64,000 bases of DNA from an uncultured Clostridia bacterium (GTDB lineage: Bacteria; Bacillota; Clostridia; Oscillospirales; Oscillospiraceae), in the NCBI GenBank assembly GCA_946547105.1, contig CAMNOV010000001.1, positions 56,548-120,547 on the forward strand, written 5' to 3'. Under the pieces are notes generated by a model. It did no database searches, had not been told where the DNA came from, and saw nothing but the letters and a program-made list of their open reading frames with translations. The position numbers and the translations under genes were made by a program. Below are positions 48,601-56,221 of the stretch, one piece after another; positions within the stretch are counted from its first letter, which is position 1, and every line of letters starts with the position of its first letter.

Positions 48601-51193
48601 GATCGAGGTCTGCGATACGCTGGTGAAGTACATGAACACCGTCGGCAGTTCCTGGGGCAACGAGGTGAGCATGAAGCTCTACGGCATCCGGGGCTTTACC
48701 GAGGAGAACTACTTTCCGATCCGCACCGACAGCACGCAGCACAAGGCGAAGACCAAGGACAGCGACCGGGGCAATCTGTTCCGACTGGCCAATCAGAGCT
48801 TCACGAAGCAGCTGACGAAGAACGCGAACAACGCGATCATCGTCGACAGCATCTTCGACGTCTGGTCCGATCACATGGCGGACATGGCCAAGTATAACGC
48901 GATGGTTCTGCCGATGCTGGACGCCATGCGCTGGTATAACTACCAGGCGGAAACGACGAGCGTGCAGCAGGCGCTGCAGCGCGCCTTCGGCGGAGAGGCC
49001 GGGCGCTACTTCCTGGACTTCATGCAGGACATGAACGGAGCGGGAGAGGGCGGACGCGGAGAGCAGGTGTTCAGCAAGCTGATGAGCGGAGTCAAGGTGG
49101 CCAGCGTAGGCGCCAACGTGCGCGTGGCGCTGCAGCAGCCGACCTCGATCGCGCGCGCTTCGCTGCTGGTGAATCCGAAATACCTGGCTGCCGGAGCCGC
49201 GATCAAGGGAGGCAGGGAAAAGGCCATCAAGTATTCCGGCCTTGCAGTATGGAAGGATCTCGGCTATTTCGACGTGAACGTGAACCGCGGCATGCGAGAG
49301 CAGATCAAGCATGCGGACACGCTGAAGGAGAAGATCCAGGACGTCAGCCTGACCCTTGCGGAAAAGGGAGACCAGCTCACTTGGGGCGCGCTGTGGAACG
49401 CCTGCGAGCTGGAGACCAAGGACAAGACCGGGCTCGCCGGCGAGGAGTTGATGCAGAAGACGGCCGAGCGCTTCGACGAGGTGATCCTGGCGACGCAGGT
49501 GATGGACAGCACGCTGACCCGCAGCTCCAACATGCGCAGCAAGAGCATGATGATGAAGGAGTTCACCGCTTTCATGGCCGAGCCGACGCTGACCTACAAC
49601 ATGCTGCTGGACTGCTACAGCGAGTTCGACAAGATCAAGCGGAGCAAGGGGACGGCCGCAGCCATGAGCCAGATGAAGGGGCCGGCCCTGCGAACCGCGG
49701 CCGTGTACTGCGTGAGCGCCGCGCTGACCGCCATCGCACAGGCCGTGGCCGACGCCGGGCGTGACGATGACGATTATGAGACCTGGCTGCAGAAGTTCAC
49801 GCAGCACTGGAGCGAGAACTTCTTCGACAACCTGAACCCGACGAAGCTTGTGCCGATCGTTCAGGATCTCTGGACGATGATCGTGGAAAAGAAGGACAAG
49901 CAGCTGCTTGTGCTGCAGCCGATCCAGCAGGGTCTGCAGGCTTATCAGATCTGGCGCGAGTGGTATCTTGTCGAGAGCGGGAAGCAGGACAAGGCGACGA
50001 AGACGACCTGGTACGGCAACATGACGATGTACGGCCAGATCTACAAGACGCTGCAGTTCTTCAGCAGCCTGAGCGGGCTACCGATGGGAGCGGCGACGAG
50101 GGAATTTCAGAGCGGGTACAACACACTCCTGCGGCCGCTGCTGAATGCCACCTGGGGCAAGGCAAGCGGGAAGGAGTTGCCGAAGTGGCGCACCTACGAC
50201 GGCGGGCCGCAGCGGCAGATCAAGAGCGCCTGGGAGAGCGGCCTTCTCGACGACGAGGAGGCGAAGAAGCTGCTGATCAGCGAGGGCGTGGCCAAGGACG
50301 AGACCGAAGCCGGAAAGACGATCTACTGCTGGAGCATCGACGGGGCGAGCGCATACAAGGCGGTCAAGGAGGCCGCGGTCAAGGGCGACACGAAGGCCTA
50401 CTGGGAAGCCATGAACGCCATGACAGCCGCCGGCTATACCGAAAAGGACGTGCAGACCGAGGTCAAAAAAGAAATCAAGCAACAGTATCTGCAGCCGGAG
50501 AGCGGGCTTGAGCTGAGCAAGGCCTACTGCGTCAGGTATCTGGTGCAGTTCGCCGGGATGGATCAGACCGACGCCGAGAAGCTCGCCCAGGAGTGGACCT
50601 GCTTCAAGGTGACCGGGATCGCCTATGACGACCTGAAGGAAGCCTACGTCAGCAGGGAGATCAGCGCGGATAGGGCGAAGCAGCTGCGCATGACCTACGG
50701 CGGGATCGATCAGACCAAAGCCAAGAAGACCGTGCTCGGCTGGGCCTGCGAGAAGGAATGCGGCTATGATCCCTCCGAACTGGACGACGCTTACATGGCC
50801 GGCGACCTGAACAGGAAAGACGCGAAGCGTCTGCTGCAGAAGTACGGGAACATGGACAGCGAGTCGGCGGAATTCGAGCTGCAGAAGCTGGACTTCCGGA
50901 AAAAAGTACCGGCTGCCTCGGACATCTCGGATGATGCATTAAGGGACTTCAAAGAATACGCCGAGCCGGCCGGGATCAGCGCGGCAACGTACTATAGCTT
51001 CTGGTCCGCGACTAAAGAAGGTGTGATAAAATCCGACCGTGACGCCAACGGGAAGGAAATCAAAGGCAAGAAAAGAAAGGATAAAGTCGTCGCATACATC
51101 AATGGGCTGAACTTGGAGGCAACTCAGAAGGATGCTCTGTTCCTTGTGTATTTTGCAGAAAGCGGCCTGAAAAAAGCACCATGGAACAAGTGA
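42689..51193 (+). CDS. Giant (2834 aa) large polyvalent/ejection-type protein with HEVTH metalloprotease motif
   Basis: STFSHEVTHFAEEYGG; coiled coils; N-terminal duplicated TK(D/Q)EFLK(S/L)RQ; C-terminal degenerate repeats. Confidence 0.85.
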   Translation: MTKDEFLKSRQGSDARQSSPASEQTGKTSASSAGSGTLTKQEFLKLRQQGGQLPWQDESPYASLLPGYQPKQQRSGQVFTFSGAGGKIDGGSEWRRDIDVTDGNRLVNLASYDSATDRFLRELQEERDKAAASGMSSEDWYAQRKNELQILSEENAKAQGAKQKASAGLGAGAAAGEFGYMFEDERKAAEEAYGSAKDEADKAFQALQDAKKRLSYAELFRWDDTRNGEGFQAAAEKGAASDRNKVTLAERERENILNGGYNSDVNVLMRDDYDPYFDIDPESLLAYTHMSEDEKEIYNYLLGARGEQAADEYLEDIRETLNARQGYAAAERIEQQGKGLRLVNELALAGGSGLENAVEGIGQNFSAKARKTSPTQYASQYARQNIERHSGPRLAGRSLEGVAYDATNTMANMVPSLAVGAINPIAGAATMGLQSKGNAYKQALDEGYTRGQAEIYSFTIGTAEAGLQYLLGGFAKLGGIEQFTGKMTAKIGKAGLRAAAEIGIDIVGENTEEYLQNKLEPLLRNTIFGENNEIRLWDDEDTYTLILTTLTTGIMNGAEKGVNVALTRNQIRSVGKSWMQQGLDTELIEKAAAMEDSSVQQLATQLQAEGHKPSARELGELAIAYEAAGGDMSFVIEHSLKTDEKATDAIRKTEGQDAVPGGENAAETEIERAAAIHGKDAKVIEDMYQEGQDADEYARAMDAGINLLAAEGSNREALDRSSLTAYLTEQQKNAAWEIGHVKYENRQQRAAELSRRGSEREVSEIRQGNVSYEGATIDGVEYQGVDRAALSEQTRKQADACGSLAESLGVDLTFFDGEGSDTQGAYRQGGKIYLNVNAKGSMGEALLVSTFSHEVTHFAEEYGGTAYEELRSYVVKTLAGNDTAKFEQLVEAKRKTRGGISYEEALSEVVADGCEMMLRDTHAPERLARENPTLLRQICDWLDGWVKKIKAAFGGVDARHPEAKALMENAEALQARWDKALAEAVQNREAERDVEGNKKAAEDGGRVQYSKEEQEEILHLQDQIRAHEDELNAMDPVASIKVPDTIDPFDVKKMIKWAINILKPFRVVDTKLIGKVELDAEQIDNSFNYLPSPKSKTRKENTRRAVIAAYPAIPKVLKQGIEIERHVKHKGNNHDTVTIAAPVMLNNERGNMGVVVKLTKGNRYKVHRILTPGGDLLTLNREEAGRQPAGRISEEIPVTPRKLPASDNKISQTEDDVKIQKSERDNSVSDRELLREAAEHEGASEELKKYAKKADNLEAYQHRLERQEAKLRNGNISSEERAQVEKRISETKALIGRTQDALTQMELRPSMQQEIQAARETWWNANMGDAVQTAREIQRENRELKEAVDYYREQAKLTGPENRRVDPADVKRFVRALLKEHESSADAEKVSTILQKLGDKLVRGDSGSLDYFELKRQADRAAKLIVDEVYKDVNAEIADELSGLSSRVREARLQISDELRGDIPDFNAWRKARLGRFTLVNEGGRSIDDFYQTLRDDYGEGHFPSSITSASGQIEQIERKLDAARPRYQYAYTEMQHDERVSLVSQEIMDTILSGEIREAETIADRNYRKMQERMLTAREAQRDAERRANAAERRADRAEETALRQAREEQREITRDKITLLREELNEGREAQQKRINIERMRGRLSRLIRENSAKKHVPEALRGDIGKFLLSLDTLGPFSEGTKSEAKFKQEMQEIERALGNIMNNGELGDFYGDLELTEGVKAMLQNNIADVRAAIGGLENGKQVTRRMNLQQLRSLEETLTVLSTAVRNMNELLSDGEHRYAHMDELGEHTISETREIEERKKAGGELGRQLKWANLTPYYAFKRFGEAGQEIFRGLTRGWGKMARHIEQVQSFAENAYTAEEAKSWEQKEHSFKLVPRGLKAGSESAVLSGDMDLKKDAETVTLTEAQIMSLYCLNKREQARGHLYGAGIRIGDYQIGNHRPTTQSEHYLLDLDDMATILKTLSPRQIEVCDTLVKYMNTVGSSWGNEVSMKLYGIRGFTEENYFPIRTDSTQHKAKTKDSDRGNLFRLANQSFTKQLTKNANNAIIVDSIFDVWSDHMADMAKYNAMVLPMLDAMRWYNYQAETTSVQQALQRAFGGEAGRYFLDFMQDMNGAGEGGRGEQVFSKLMSGVKVASVGANVRVALQQPTSIARASLLVNPKYLAAGAAIKGGREKAIKYSGLAVWKDLGYFDVNVNRGMREQIKHADTLKEKIQDVSLTLAEKGDQLTWGALWNACELETKDKTGLAGEELMQKTAERFDEVILATQVMDSTLTRSSNMRSKSMMMKEFTAFMAEPTLTYNMLLDCYSEFDKIKRSKGTAAAMSQMKGPALRTAAVYCVSAALTAIAQAVADAGRDDDDYETWLQKFTQHWSENFFDNLNPTKLVPIVQDLWTMIVEKKDKQLLVLQPIQQGLQAYQIWREWYLVESGKQDKATKTTWYGNMTMYGQIYKTLQFFSSLSGLPMGAATREFQSGYNTLLRPLLNATWGKASGKELPKWRTYDGGPQRQIKSAWESGLLDDEEAKKLLISEGVAKDETEAGKTIYCWSIDGASAYKAVKEAAVKGDTKAYWEAMNAMTAAGYTEKDVQTEVKKEIKQQYLQPESGLELSKAYCVRYLVQFAGMDQTDAEKLAQEWTCFKVTGIAYDDLKEAYVSREISADRAKQLRMTYGGIDQTKAKKTVLGWACEKECGYDPSELDDAYMAGDLNRKDAKRLLQKYGNMDSESAEFELQKLDFRKKVPAASDISDDALRDFKEYAEPAGISAATYYSFWSATKEGVIKSDRDANGKEIKGKKRKDKVVAYINGLNLEATQKDALFLVYFAESGLKKAPWNK

Positions 51194-51205
51194 ATCACCA
51201 TGCGA

Positions 51206-51237
51206 AGAGGCAGGGGATACCCTGCCTCTTTTTCTTT
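51206..51237 (+). terminator. Intrinsic terminator after giant gene
   Basis: AGAGGCAGGGgataCCCTGCCTCTTTTTCTTT. Confidence 0.92.
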
Positions 51238-51251
51238 GAAAAAGTTTAAGG

Positions 51252-51298
51252 CCTGTCGTAGAGAAAGGCGGCGGGTAGTCGGTAGACTTTGAGCAGAA
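51252..51298 (+). promoter_or_regulatory. Late element copy 2 (candidate late promoter)
   Basis: CCTGTCGTAGAGAAAGGCGGCGGGTAGTCGGTAGACTTTGAGCAGAA. Confidence 0.8.
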
Positions 51299-51361
51299 CA
51301 GGGGGAGTCATCCGCCCGCGGCAAATACTTCCGGCCGCAAAGAGGATCGTAAAGGAGACCT

Positions 51362-52381
51362 ATGGAAGACATGATGATTCTGGGCCTGCAGTTCTTCGCC
51401 GGGGAAGGCGCAACCGGCGGCGAAGGCGGAAGCGGGGGAGGATCGGATCCGGGCGTAACAGCTGCCGCCCCGGGGCAGGAGGCACAACTGGAACAGCTGG
51501 GCGTACCCAGAAGCGAGGCGAAAAAATACGGGGCGAAAATGAGGATGCCGCAGCCGGCGCAGCCGACGGAGCCGAAAGGCGAACCTGTCGCGCCGGATCC
51601 GGCAGGGCAGACCCCCGCTGCCGAGCCTGCGGAGGGGCAGAAGCCGACGCGGAAAAACCTGGCGGAGCTTATCAAGGAAGACCCGGAGCTCAACCGTGAG
51701 CTGCAGGGGATCCTGAGTGAGCGGGTCAAGGGATTCGCGCAGGCACGTGACACGCTGAAAGGTCTGGAACCGGCGCTGGCGATCATCGCCAGGAGCTACG
51801 GGATGGACGTCAGCGATATGAGCAAGCTGGACTACGGTGAGCTCAGTAAGCACGTGACCGAAGACGACCGCTATTGGGAAGAACTTGCCGGAGAGTACGG
51901 CGTGACTCCGGACGTGGCCAGAAAGATCAAGGGCTATGAACAGCTGCAGGAAGCGGAGACGCAGCGGCAGCAGCAGGCGCAGCAGGACAGAATGTTCCGC
52001 AATCACATTGCGAAGCTGGTCCAGCAGGGCGAGGAGCTGAAGACAGTCTTCAAAGACTTCGACCTCATGCGCGAGCTGCAGGATCCGAACTTCAAGCGAC
52101 TGACGAGCCCGGAGGTCGGGCTGAGCGTTAAGGACGCCTACTACACGGTCCACCGGGAAGAAATCCGAAAAGCGGAAAACGAACTGATCGCACAGCGAAC
52201 CAGGGAAGCCATGGCCAACAGCATCGCGGCCGGCCAGTACAGGCCGCGGGAAGGCGGCGGCGGACAGGCTGCCAGCACGGGCGGGCTCAGCCGGACCAAA
52301 TGGGACAAGGCGAGCATCGCAGCCGTCAAGAAGGAGGCAGAGGCCGCCATCGCCCGGGGAGAAACATACTACATCAGATAG
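51362..52381 (+). CDS. Scaffold-like protein with N-terminal Prp-type cleavage motif
   Basis: MEDMMILGLQFFAGEGATGG...; Gln/Glu-rich helical, directly upstream of capsid gene. Confidence 0.85.
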   Translation: MEDMMILGLQFFAGEGATGGEGGSGGGSDPGVTAAAPGQEAQLEQLGVPRSEAKKYGAKMRMPQPAQPTEPKGEPVAPDPAGQTPAAEPAEGQKPTRKNLAELIKEDPELNRELQGILSERVKGFAQARDTLKGLEPALAIIARSYGMDVSDMSKLDYGELSKHVTEDDRYWEELAGEYGVTPDVARKIKGYEQLQEAETQRQQQAQQDRMFRNHIAKLVQQGEELKTVFKDFDLMRELQDPNFKRLTSPEVGLSVKDAYYTVHREEIRKAENELIAQRTREAMANSIAAGQYRPREGGGGQAASTGGLSRTKWDKASIAAVKKEAEAAIARGETYYIR

Positions 52382-52416
52382 CCGGGGCCGAGCTCCCCGG
52401 CGGAAGGGAGCAACAT

Positions 52417-53730
52417 ATGAGAAACATGATCCTTGGCCTGCAGTTCTTCGCGGACGCGGGCACGCTGGTCAACACCAGCGTTAATTACGCGAATGCCTAC
52501 GATCCCTCGCAGGCGCAGAGCTTCAGCCCTCCGGACACGCTGAGTCCGGAGATGAAGACCTTCTATGACACCGCCCTCCTGGAGCACGCGCGCGACAAAC
52601 TGGTCTATGCGCAGTTCGCCAAGAGACAGCCGCTGCCGAAGAACCACGGCAAGAATGTCGAATGGCGCAAGTTCAACACCTTCAAGAAGGCGACGCAGCT
52701 GGTCGAAGGCGTGATCCCCACCGGCCAGAAGATGGGCCTCGTGACGATCACGGGCAGCATCGATCAGTTCGGTACGTACACGTCGATCAGCGACCGCCTG
52801 GAGCTGAGGGGCTACGACCCGATCATCATGGTGGCCACCGAGGAGATGGGCGCTTCCGGCGCCCGCACGCAGGAGGAGCTGATCCGCGACGCGCTGTTCG
52901 CCGGGACGAACGTCCTCTACTGCGACAAGATCGCCGCCGCCAACGGCGCCGCGACCAAGGTCAGCAAGCAGTCCGACCTCGTCGACAACGCCAGCTACAG
53001 CTGCCGCATGACCGACAGCATGGTCCTGAAGATGCGCACGATCATGCGCAAGAACAAGGCGCCCACGATCAACGGCTGGTACGTCGCCGTGATCCATCCC
53101 TCTGTGGAGGAAGATCTCCGCAGATGCCAGGGCTGGCGCGAGGCCCACATGTACGCGCAGCCGGAAGAGATCTACAAGGACGAGATCGGCGAGCTGCACG
53201 GCATCCGCTTCATTTCGAGCGAGAACGCGCCCGTGTTCAAGGCTGCGCCCCTGCACGCTGCGGGCAGAACCCTGCTGATCAACTACCAGAGCGGCTACAC
53301 CGGCGCCATCACCAGCGTCGCATTTGACGGCGGCACGGTGGCGAACGACGCGCTGAAGGATCACTATATTTCCATCAACGGCGTCGTGGCCAAGGTGACC
53401 GGCAACACCGCCAACAGCATCAGCTTCGCCTCCACCAACTTCGGCAGCATCGCCGACAACACGGTGATCTATCCCGCCGACTTCGGTGCGGACGACGTCG
53501 CCGCCTACGCGACCTACGTCTTCGGCGCCGACAGCTTCGGCATCATCGATCCGGAGGCCGGCGGCATGGAGATGATCGTGAAGAGCCGCGAGCAGGCCGG
53601 CGGCCCGCTGAATCAGTTCAGCACCGTGGGCTACAAGTTCGAGTCGAACGGCGCGACGATCCTCTACGAGGAACGCCTGCTGCGCGTGATGAGCACGAGC
53701 AGCTACTCCGACACCGACGAGGCCAACTAA
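52417..53730 (+). CDS. Major capsid protein, N4-gp56 family-like, with N-terminal Prp-type cleavage motif
   Basis: MRNMILGLQFFADAGTLVNTS...FAKRQPLPKNHGKNVEWRKFNTF. Confidence 0.9.
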   Translation: MRNMILGLQFFADAGTLVNTSVNYANAYDPSQAQSFSPPDTLSPEMKTFYDTALLEHARDKLVYAQFAKRQPLPKNHGKNVEWRKFNTFKKATQLVEGVIPTGQKMGLVTITGSIDQFGTYTSISDRLELRGYDPIIMVATEEMGASGARTQEELIRDALFAGTNVLYCDKIAAANGAATKVSKQSDLVDNASYSCRMTDSMVLKMRTIMRKNKAPTINGWYVAVIHPSVEEDLRRCQGWREAHMYAQPEEIYKDEIGELHGIRFISSENAPVFKAAPLHAAGRTLLINYQSGYTGAITSVAFDGGTVANDALKDHYISINGVVAKVTGNTANSISFASTNFGSIADNTVIYPADFGADDVAAYATYVFGADSFGIIDPEAGGMEMIVKSREQAGGPLNQFSTVGYKFESNGATILYEERLLRVMSTSSYSDTDEAN

Positions 53731-53738
53731 GCAAAACG

Positions 53739-53765
53739 GGGAGGGTTCCGGTCCGGAGTCCTCCC
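53739..53765. promoter_or_regulatory. Nested hairpin downstream of capsid gene
   Basis: GGGAGGgtTCCGGtCCGGAgtCCTCCC. Confidence 0.6.
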
Positions 53766-53787
53766 TATGAAAAAGAAAGGAGCCATC

Positions 53788-54036
53788 ATGGCGAATAACA
53801 AAAAGGACGTCGTCGACGACGGCCTGGAAGAAATCTATATCCCGCGCTCCGGGACCGGAGAGGAAGAGCAGCTCGTGATCGGCATTAACGGCGTGAACAC
53901 CGTGATCCCGAAGGGGATCCGCGTGAGGGTCAAGCCGGAGGTGGCCGAGGAGGTCAGGAGAAGCCAGGCTGCGAAGGATCTGATGTACCGCCGCAAGGAG
54001 GAAATGATCCGCCAGGCGCAGGAGAACAGCAAGTGA
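53788..54036 (+). CDS. Hypothetical head-region protein
   Basis: MANNKKDVVDDGLEEIYIPRSGTGEEEQLVIGINGVNTVIPKG... Confidence 0.8.
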   Translation: MANNKKDVVDDGLEEIYIPRSGTGEEEQLVIGINGVNTVIPKGIRVRVKPEVAEEVRRSQAAKDLMYRRKEEMIRQAQENSK

Positions 54037-54040
54037 GCGG

Positions 54041-54065
54041 GAGGGGCCTTTTGAAAGGGCCCCTC
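54041..54065. promoter_or_regulatory. GC-rich hairpin
   Basis: GAGGGGCC ttttgaaag GGCCCCTC. Confidence 0.7.
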
Positions 54066-54091
54066 GCAAAGCATAAGGAGGAAGTGAAGAC

Positions 54092-54457
54092 ATGACAATC
54101 GGAGACGTCATCAACCGCGTGGACGAGCTGGCGCCGAACCAATACAGCGAGGAGCAGAAGATCCGCTGGCTGACAGGCCTGGACGGAAAGATCTTTGAGG
54201 AGATCATCCGGACGCACCAGGATCCCGTCAGAGAAAACTTCAGCGTCTATGAGGACACGAGCTGCGAGCTGCTTGTCCCGTTCCCTTATGCGGAGGATCT
54301 CTATTCCTGGTACCTGCAGGCGATGATCGCGGCACAGAACGCAGAAAGCGCAAAGTTTGAGCAGCTGCGCGTGCTGTATAACGACGCGCTGAAACAGTAT
54401 CAGGATTGGTACAACCGGACGCACCGGCCGATCAGCGGGCCCCGGTTCTGGTTTTGA
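54092..54457 (+). CDS. Head-tail connector/adaptor-like protein
   Basis: MTIGDVINRVDELAPNQYSEEQKIRWLTGLDGKIFEEII...; position. Confidence 0.72.
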   Translation: MTIGDVINRVDELAPNQYSEEQKIRWLTGLDGKIFEEIIRTHQDPVRENFSVYEDTSCELLVPFPYAEDLYSWYLQAMIAAQNAESAKFEQLRVLYNDALKQYQDWYNRTHRPISGPRFWF

Positions 54458-54466
54458 GGTGAGCGC

Positions 54467-56221
54467 ATGAGGGGATTGCCATCGATCGGCGTCAAGAGCA
54501 CGGCGCGGATCAGCACCGACGTTTTCCAGGGCATCCGGAACGCAATTAAGATCGGAGACGGAGAGTGGAGCTTCACCGAGAATATGAGCTCTGCACACTA
54601 TCCGATGCTGGCCAACCGGGGCAAGAGAGGCGTCGTGGGGACGCTGATCGCGCCGGGCGGACTGCTGGAAAAGGACGCGCTGGCCTATGTGGACAACGGG
54701 ACGCTGTACTACAACGGGCAGCCGACGGGCCTCACCGACCTGAGCGCCGGGGAAAAGCAGATGGTCAGCATGGGCGCCTTCCTCTGTATCTGGCCGGATA
54801 AGGTATACTATAACACCGCAAACGGAAACGACCTCGGCTCTATGGAGGCGAGCTACAGCACGACAGGGAGCATCAGCTTCAGCGCGTGCCGCAGCGACGG
54901 CAGCACCTACGACAACGTGATCAGCAGCGACAGCGAACCGGAGCACGGCTCCTGCGACGTCTGGATCGACACGAGCGGGACGCCCGTCGCCATGGAGTGG
55001 AGCACCAGCACGGGCGGCTGGGTGGAGATCCCGATGATGTACACCAAGCTGACCTTCACCAGCCAGGGGACAATCCCGAACCTGTTCAAGGAGTACGACG
55101 GCGTAAGCATCTCCGGCGCCGCTTTTGACGACGCCAACGGCGACAAGGTGATCTATGCGCTCGGCGGCGAGAGCGAGACAGCTTACGACTACATCGTGAT
55201 CGTGGGGCTGCTGGAGACGGCCATGACGCAGGAGACCGGGAGCATCACGATCCAGCGGAAAATCCCAAACCTGGATTACGTCTGCGAATGCCAGAACAGA
55301 CTGTGGGGCTGCTACTATGGCCTCGACGGCGACGGAAAAAACCTGAACGAGATCTACTGCTGCGCGCTCGGCGATTTCAAGAACTGGCGCCAGTATCAGG
55401 GACTCAGCACAGACAGCTGGGCGGCTTCGGTCGGCTCCGACGGTGTATGGACCGGCGCGGCCAACTACCTCGGGCACCCGGTGTTCTTCAAGGAGAACGT
55501 GATCCACATGGTGACGGTGAGCTCCGCCGGCGCGCACCAGATCGACGAGACGATCTGCCGCGGTGTGCAGAAGAACTCCTGGCGCAGCATCCAGGTGGTC
55601 AACGAAACGCTGTACTACAAGAGCAGGGTGGACGTGTGCGCCTGGCAGGGAGGCTTTCCGCAGTCGGTCAGCGAAGCGCTGGGCGACGAGAAATACTACG
55701 AGGCGGCCGCCGGCTCCTTCGGCGGACGGTATTATATCTCCATGCGCGACGGAAACAACGCCTGGCATCTGTTCGTTTACGATATCTCCCGGGGCATCTG
55801 GCTGAGAGAGGACGCGCTGCACGCGCTTTGCTTTGCCAAGGTGGACGACGAGATCTACTGCATCGACGCAGCGAGCAAAAAGCTGCTTGCCATCAACGGC
55901 ACGACCGGGACGTCCGAGGACACGGTATCGTGGCAGGCAGTGAGCGGGATCCAGTACTACGAGTACCCGGACAGGAAGTACATCAGCCGCTTCAATATCC
56001 GCCTGATGATGGAGAGCGGGGCCAGCTTCAGCGTGTATCTGCAGTACGACAGCGACGGCGTGTGGCACAATTGCGGCACGCTGCGCCGCGCGCAGACCGG
56101 CACGGTGACGCTGCCGATCCGGCCGAGACGCTGCGACCATATGCAGATGAAGATTGCGGGACAGGGGAATGTGCGCGTGTTCAGTATCACGCGGATCCTG
56201 GAGGTGGGTTCCGATAAATAA
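54467..56221 (+). CDS. Virion tail/stabilization protein
   Basis: 584 aa beta-rich protein following adaptor. Confidence 0.68.
   Translation: MRGLPSIGVKSTARISTDVFQGIRNAIKIGDGEWSFTENMSSAHYPMLANRGKRGVVGTLIAPGGLLEKDALAYVDNGTLYYNGQPTGLTDLSAGEKQMVSMGAFLCIWPDKVYYNTANGNDLGSMEASYSTTGSISFSACRSDGSTYDNVISSDSEPEHGSCDVWIDTSGTPVAMEWSTSTGGWVEIPMMYTKLTFTSQGTIPNLFKEYDGVSISGAAFDDANGDKVIYALGGESETAYDYIVIVGLLETAMTQETGSITIQRKIPNLDYVCECQNRLWGCYYGLDGDGKNLNEIYCCALGDFKNWRQYQGLSTDSWAASVGSDGVWTGAANYLGHPVFFKENVIHMVTVSSAGAHQIDETICRGVQKNSWRSIQVVNETLYYKSRVDVCAWQGGFPQSVSEALGDEKYYEAAAGSFGGRYYISMRDGNNAWHLFVYDISRGIWLREDALHALCFAKVDDEIYCIDAASKKLLAINGTTGTSEDTVSWQAVSGIQYYEYPDRKYISRFNIRLMMESGASFSVYLQYDSDGVWHNCGTLRRAQTGTVTLPIRPRRCDHMQMKIAGQGNVRVFSITRILEVGSDK

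Noticed and set aside
42689-51193. N4-type giant virion RNA polymerase
   Set aside because: The N4-gp56 capsid and protein size suggested it, but no polymerase motif was recognised by eye; metalloprotease and repeat regions fit an ejection/polyvalent protein better. A structure search would be decisive.
51315-51360. Prp-type LQFFA motif in portal or giant protein
   Set aside because: Checked N-termini of portal, DUF859-like and giant proteins; only scaffold and capsid carry MILGLQFFA.
52369-54207. 612-aa minus-strand ORF
   Set aside because: Antisense to capsid gene; no recognisable domain or RBS.
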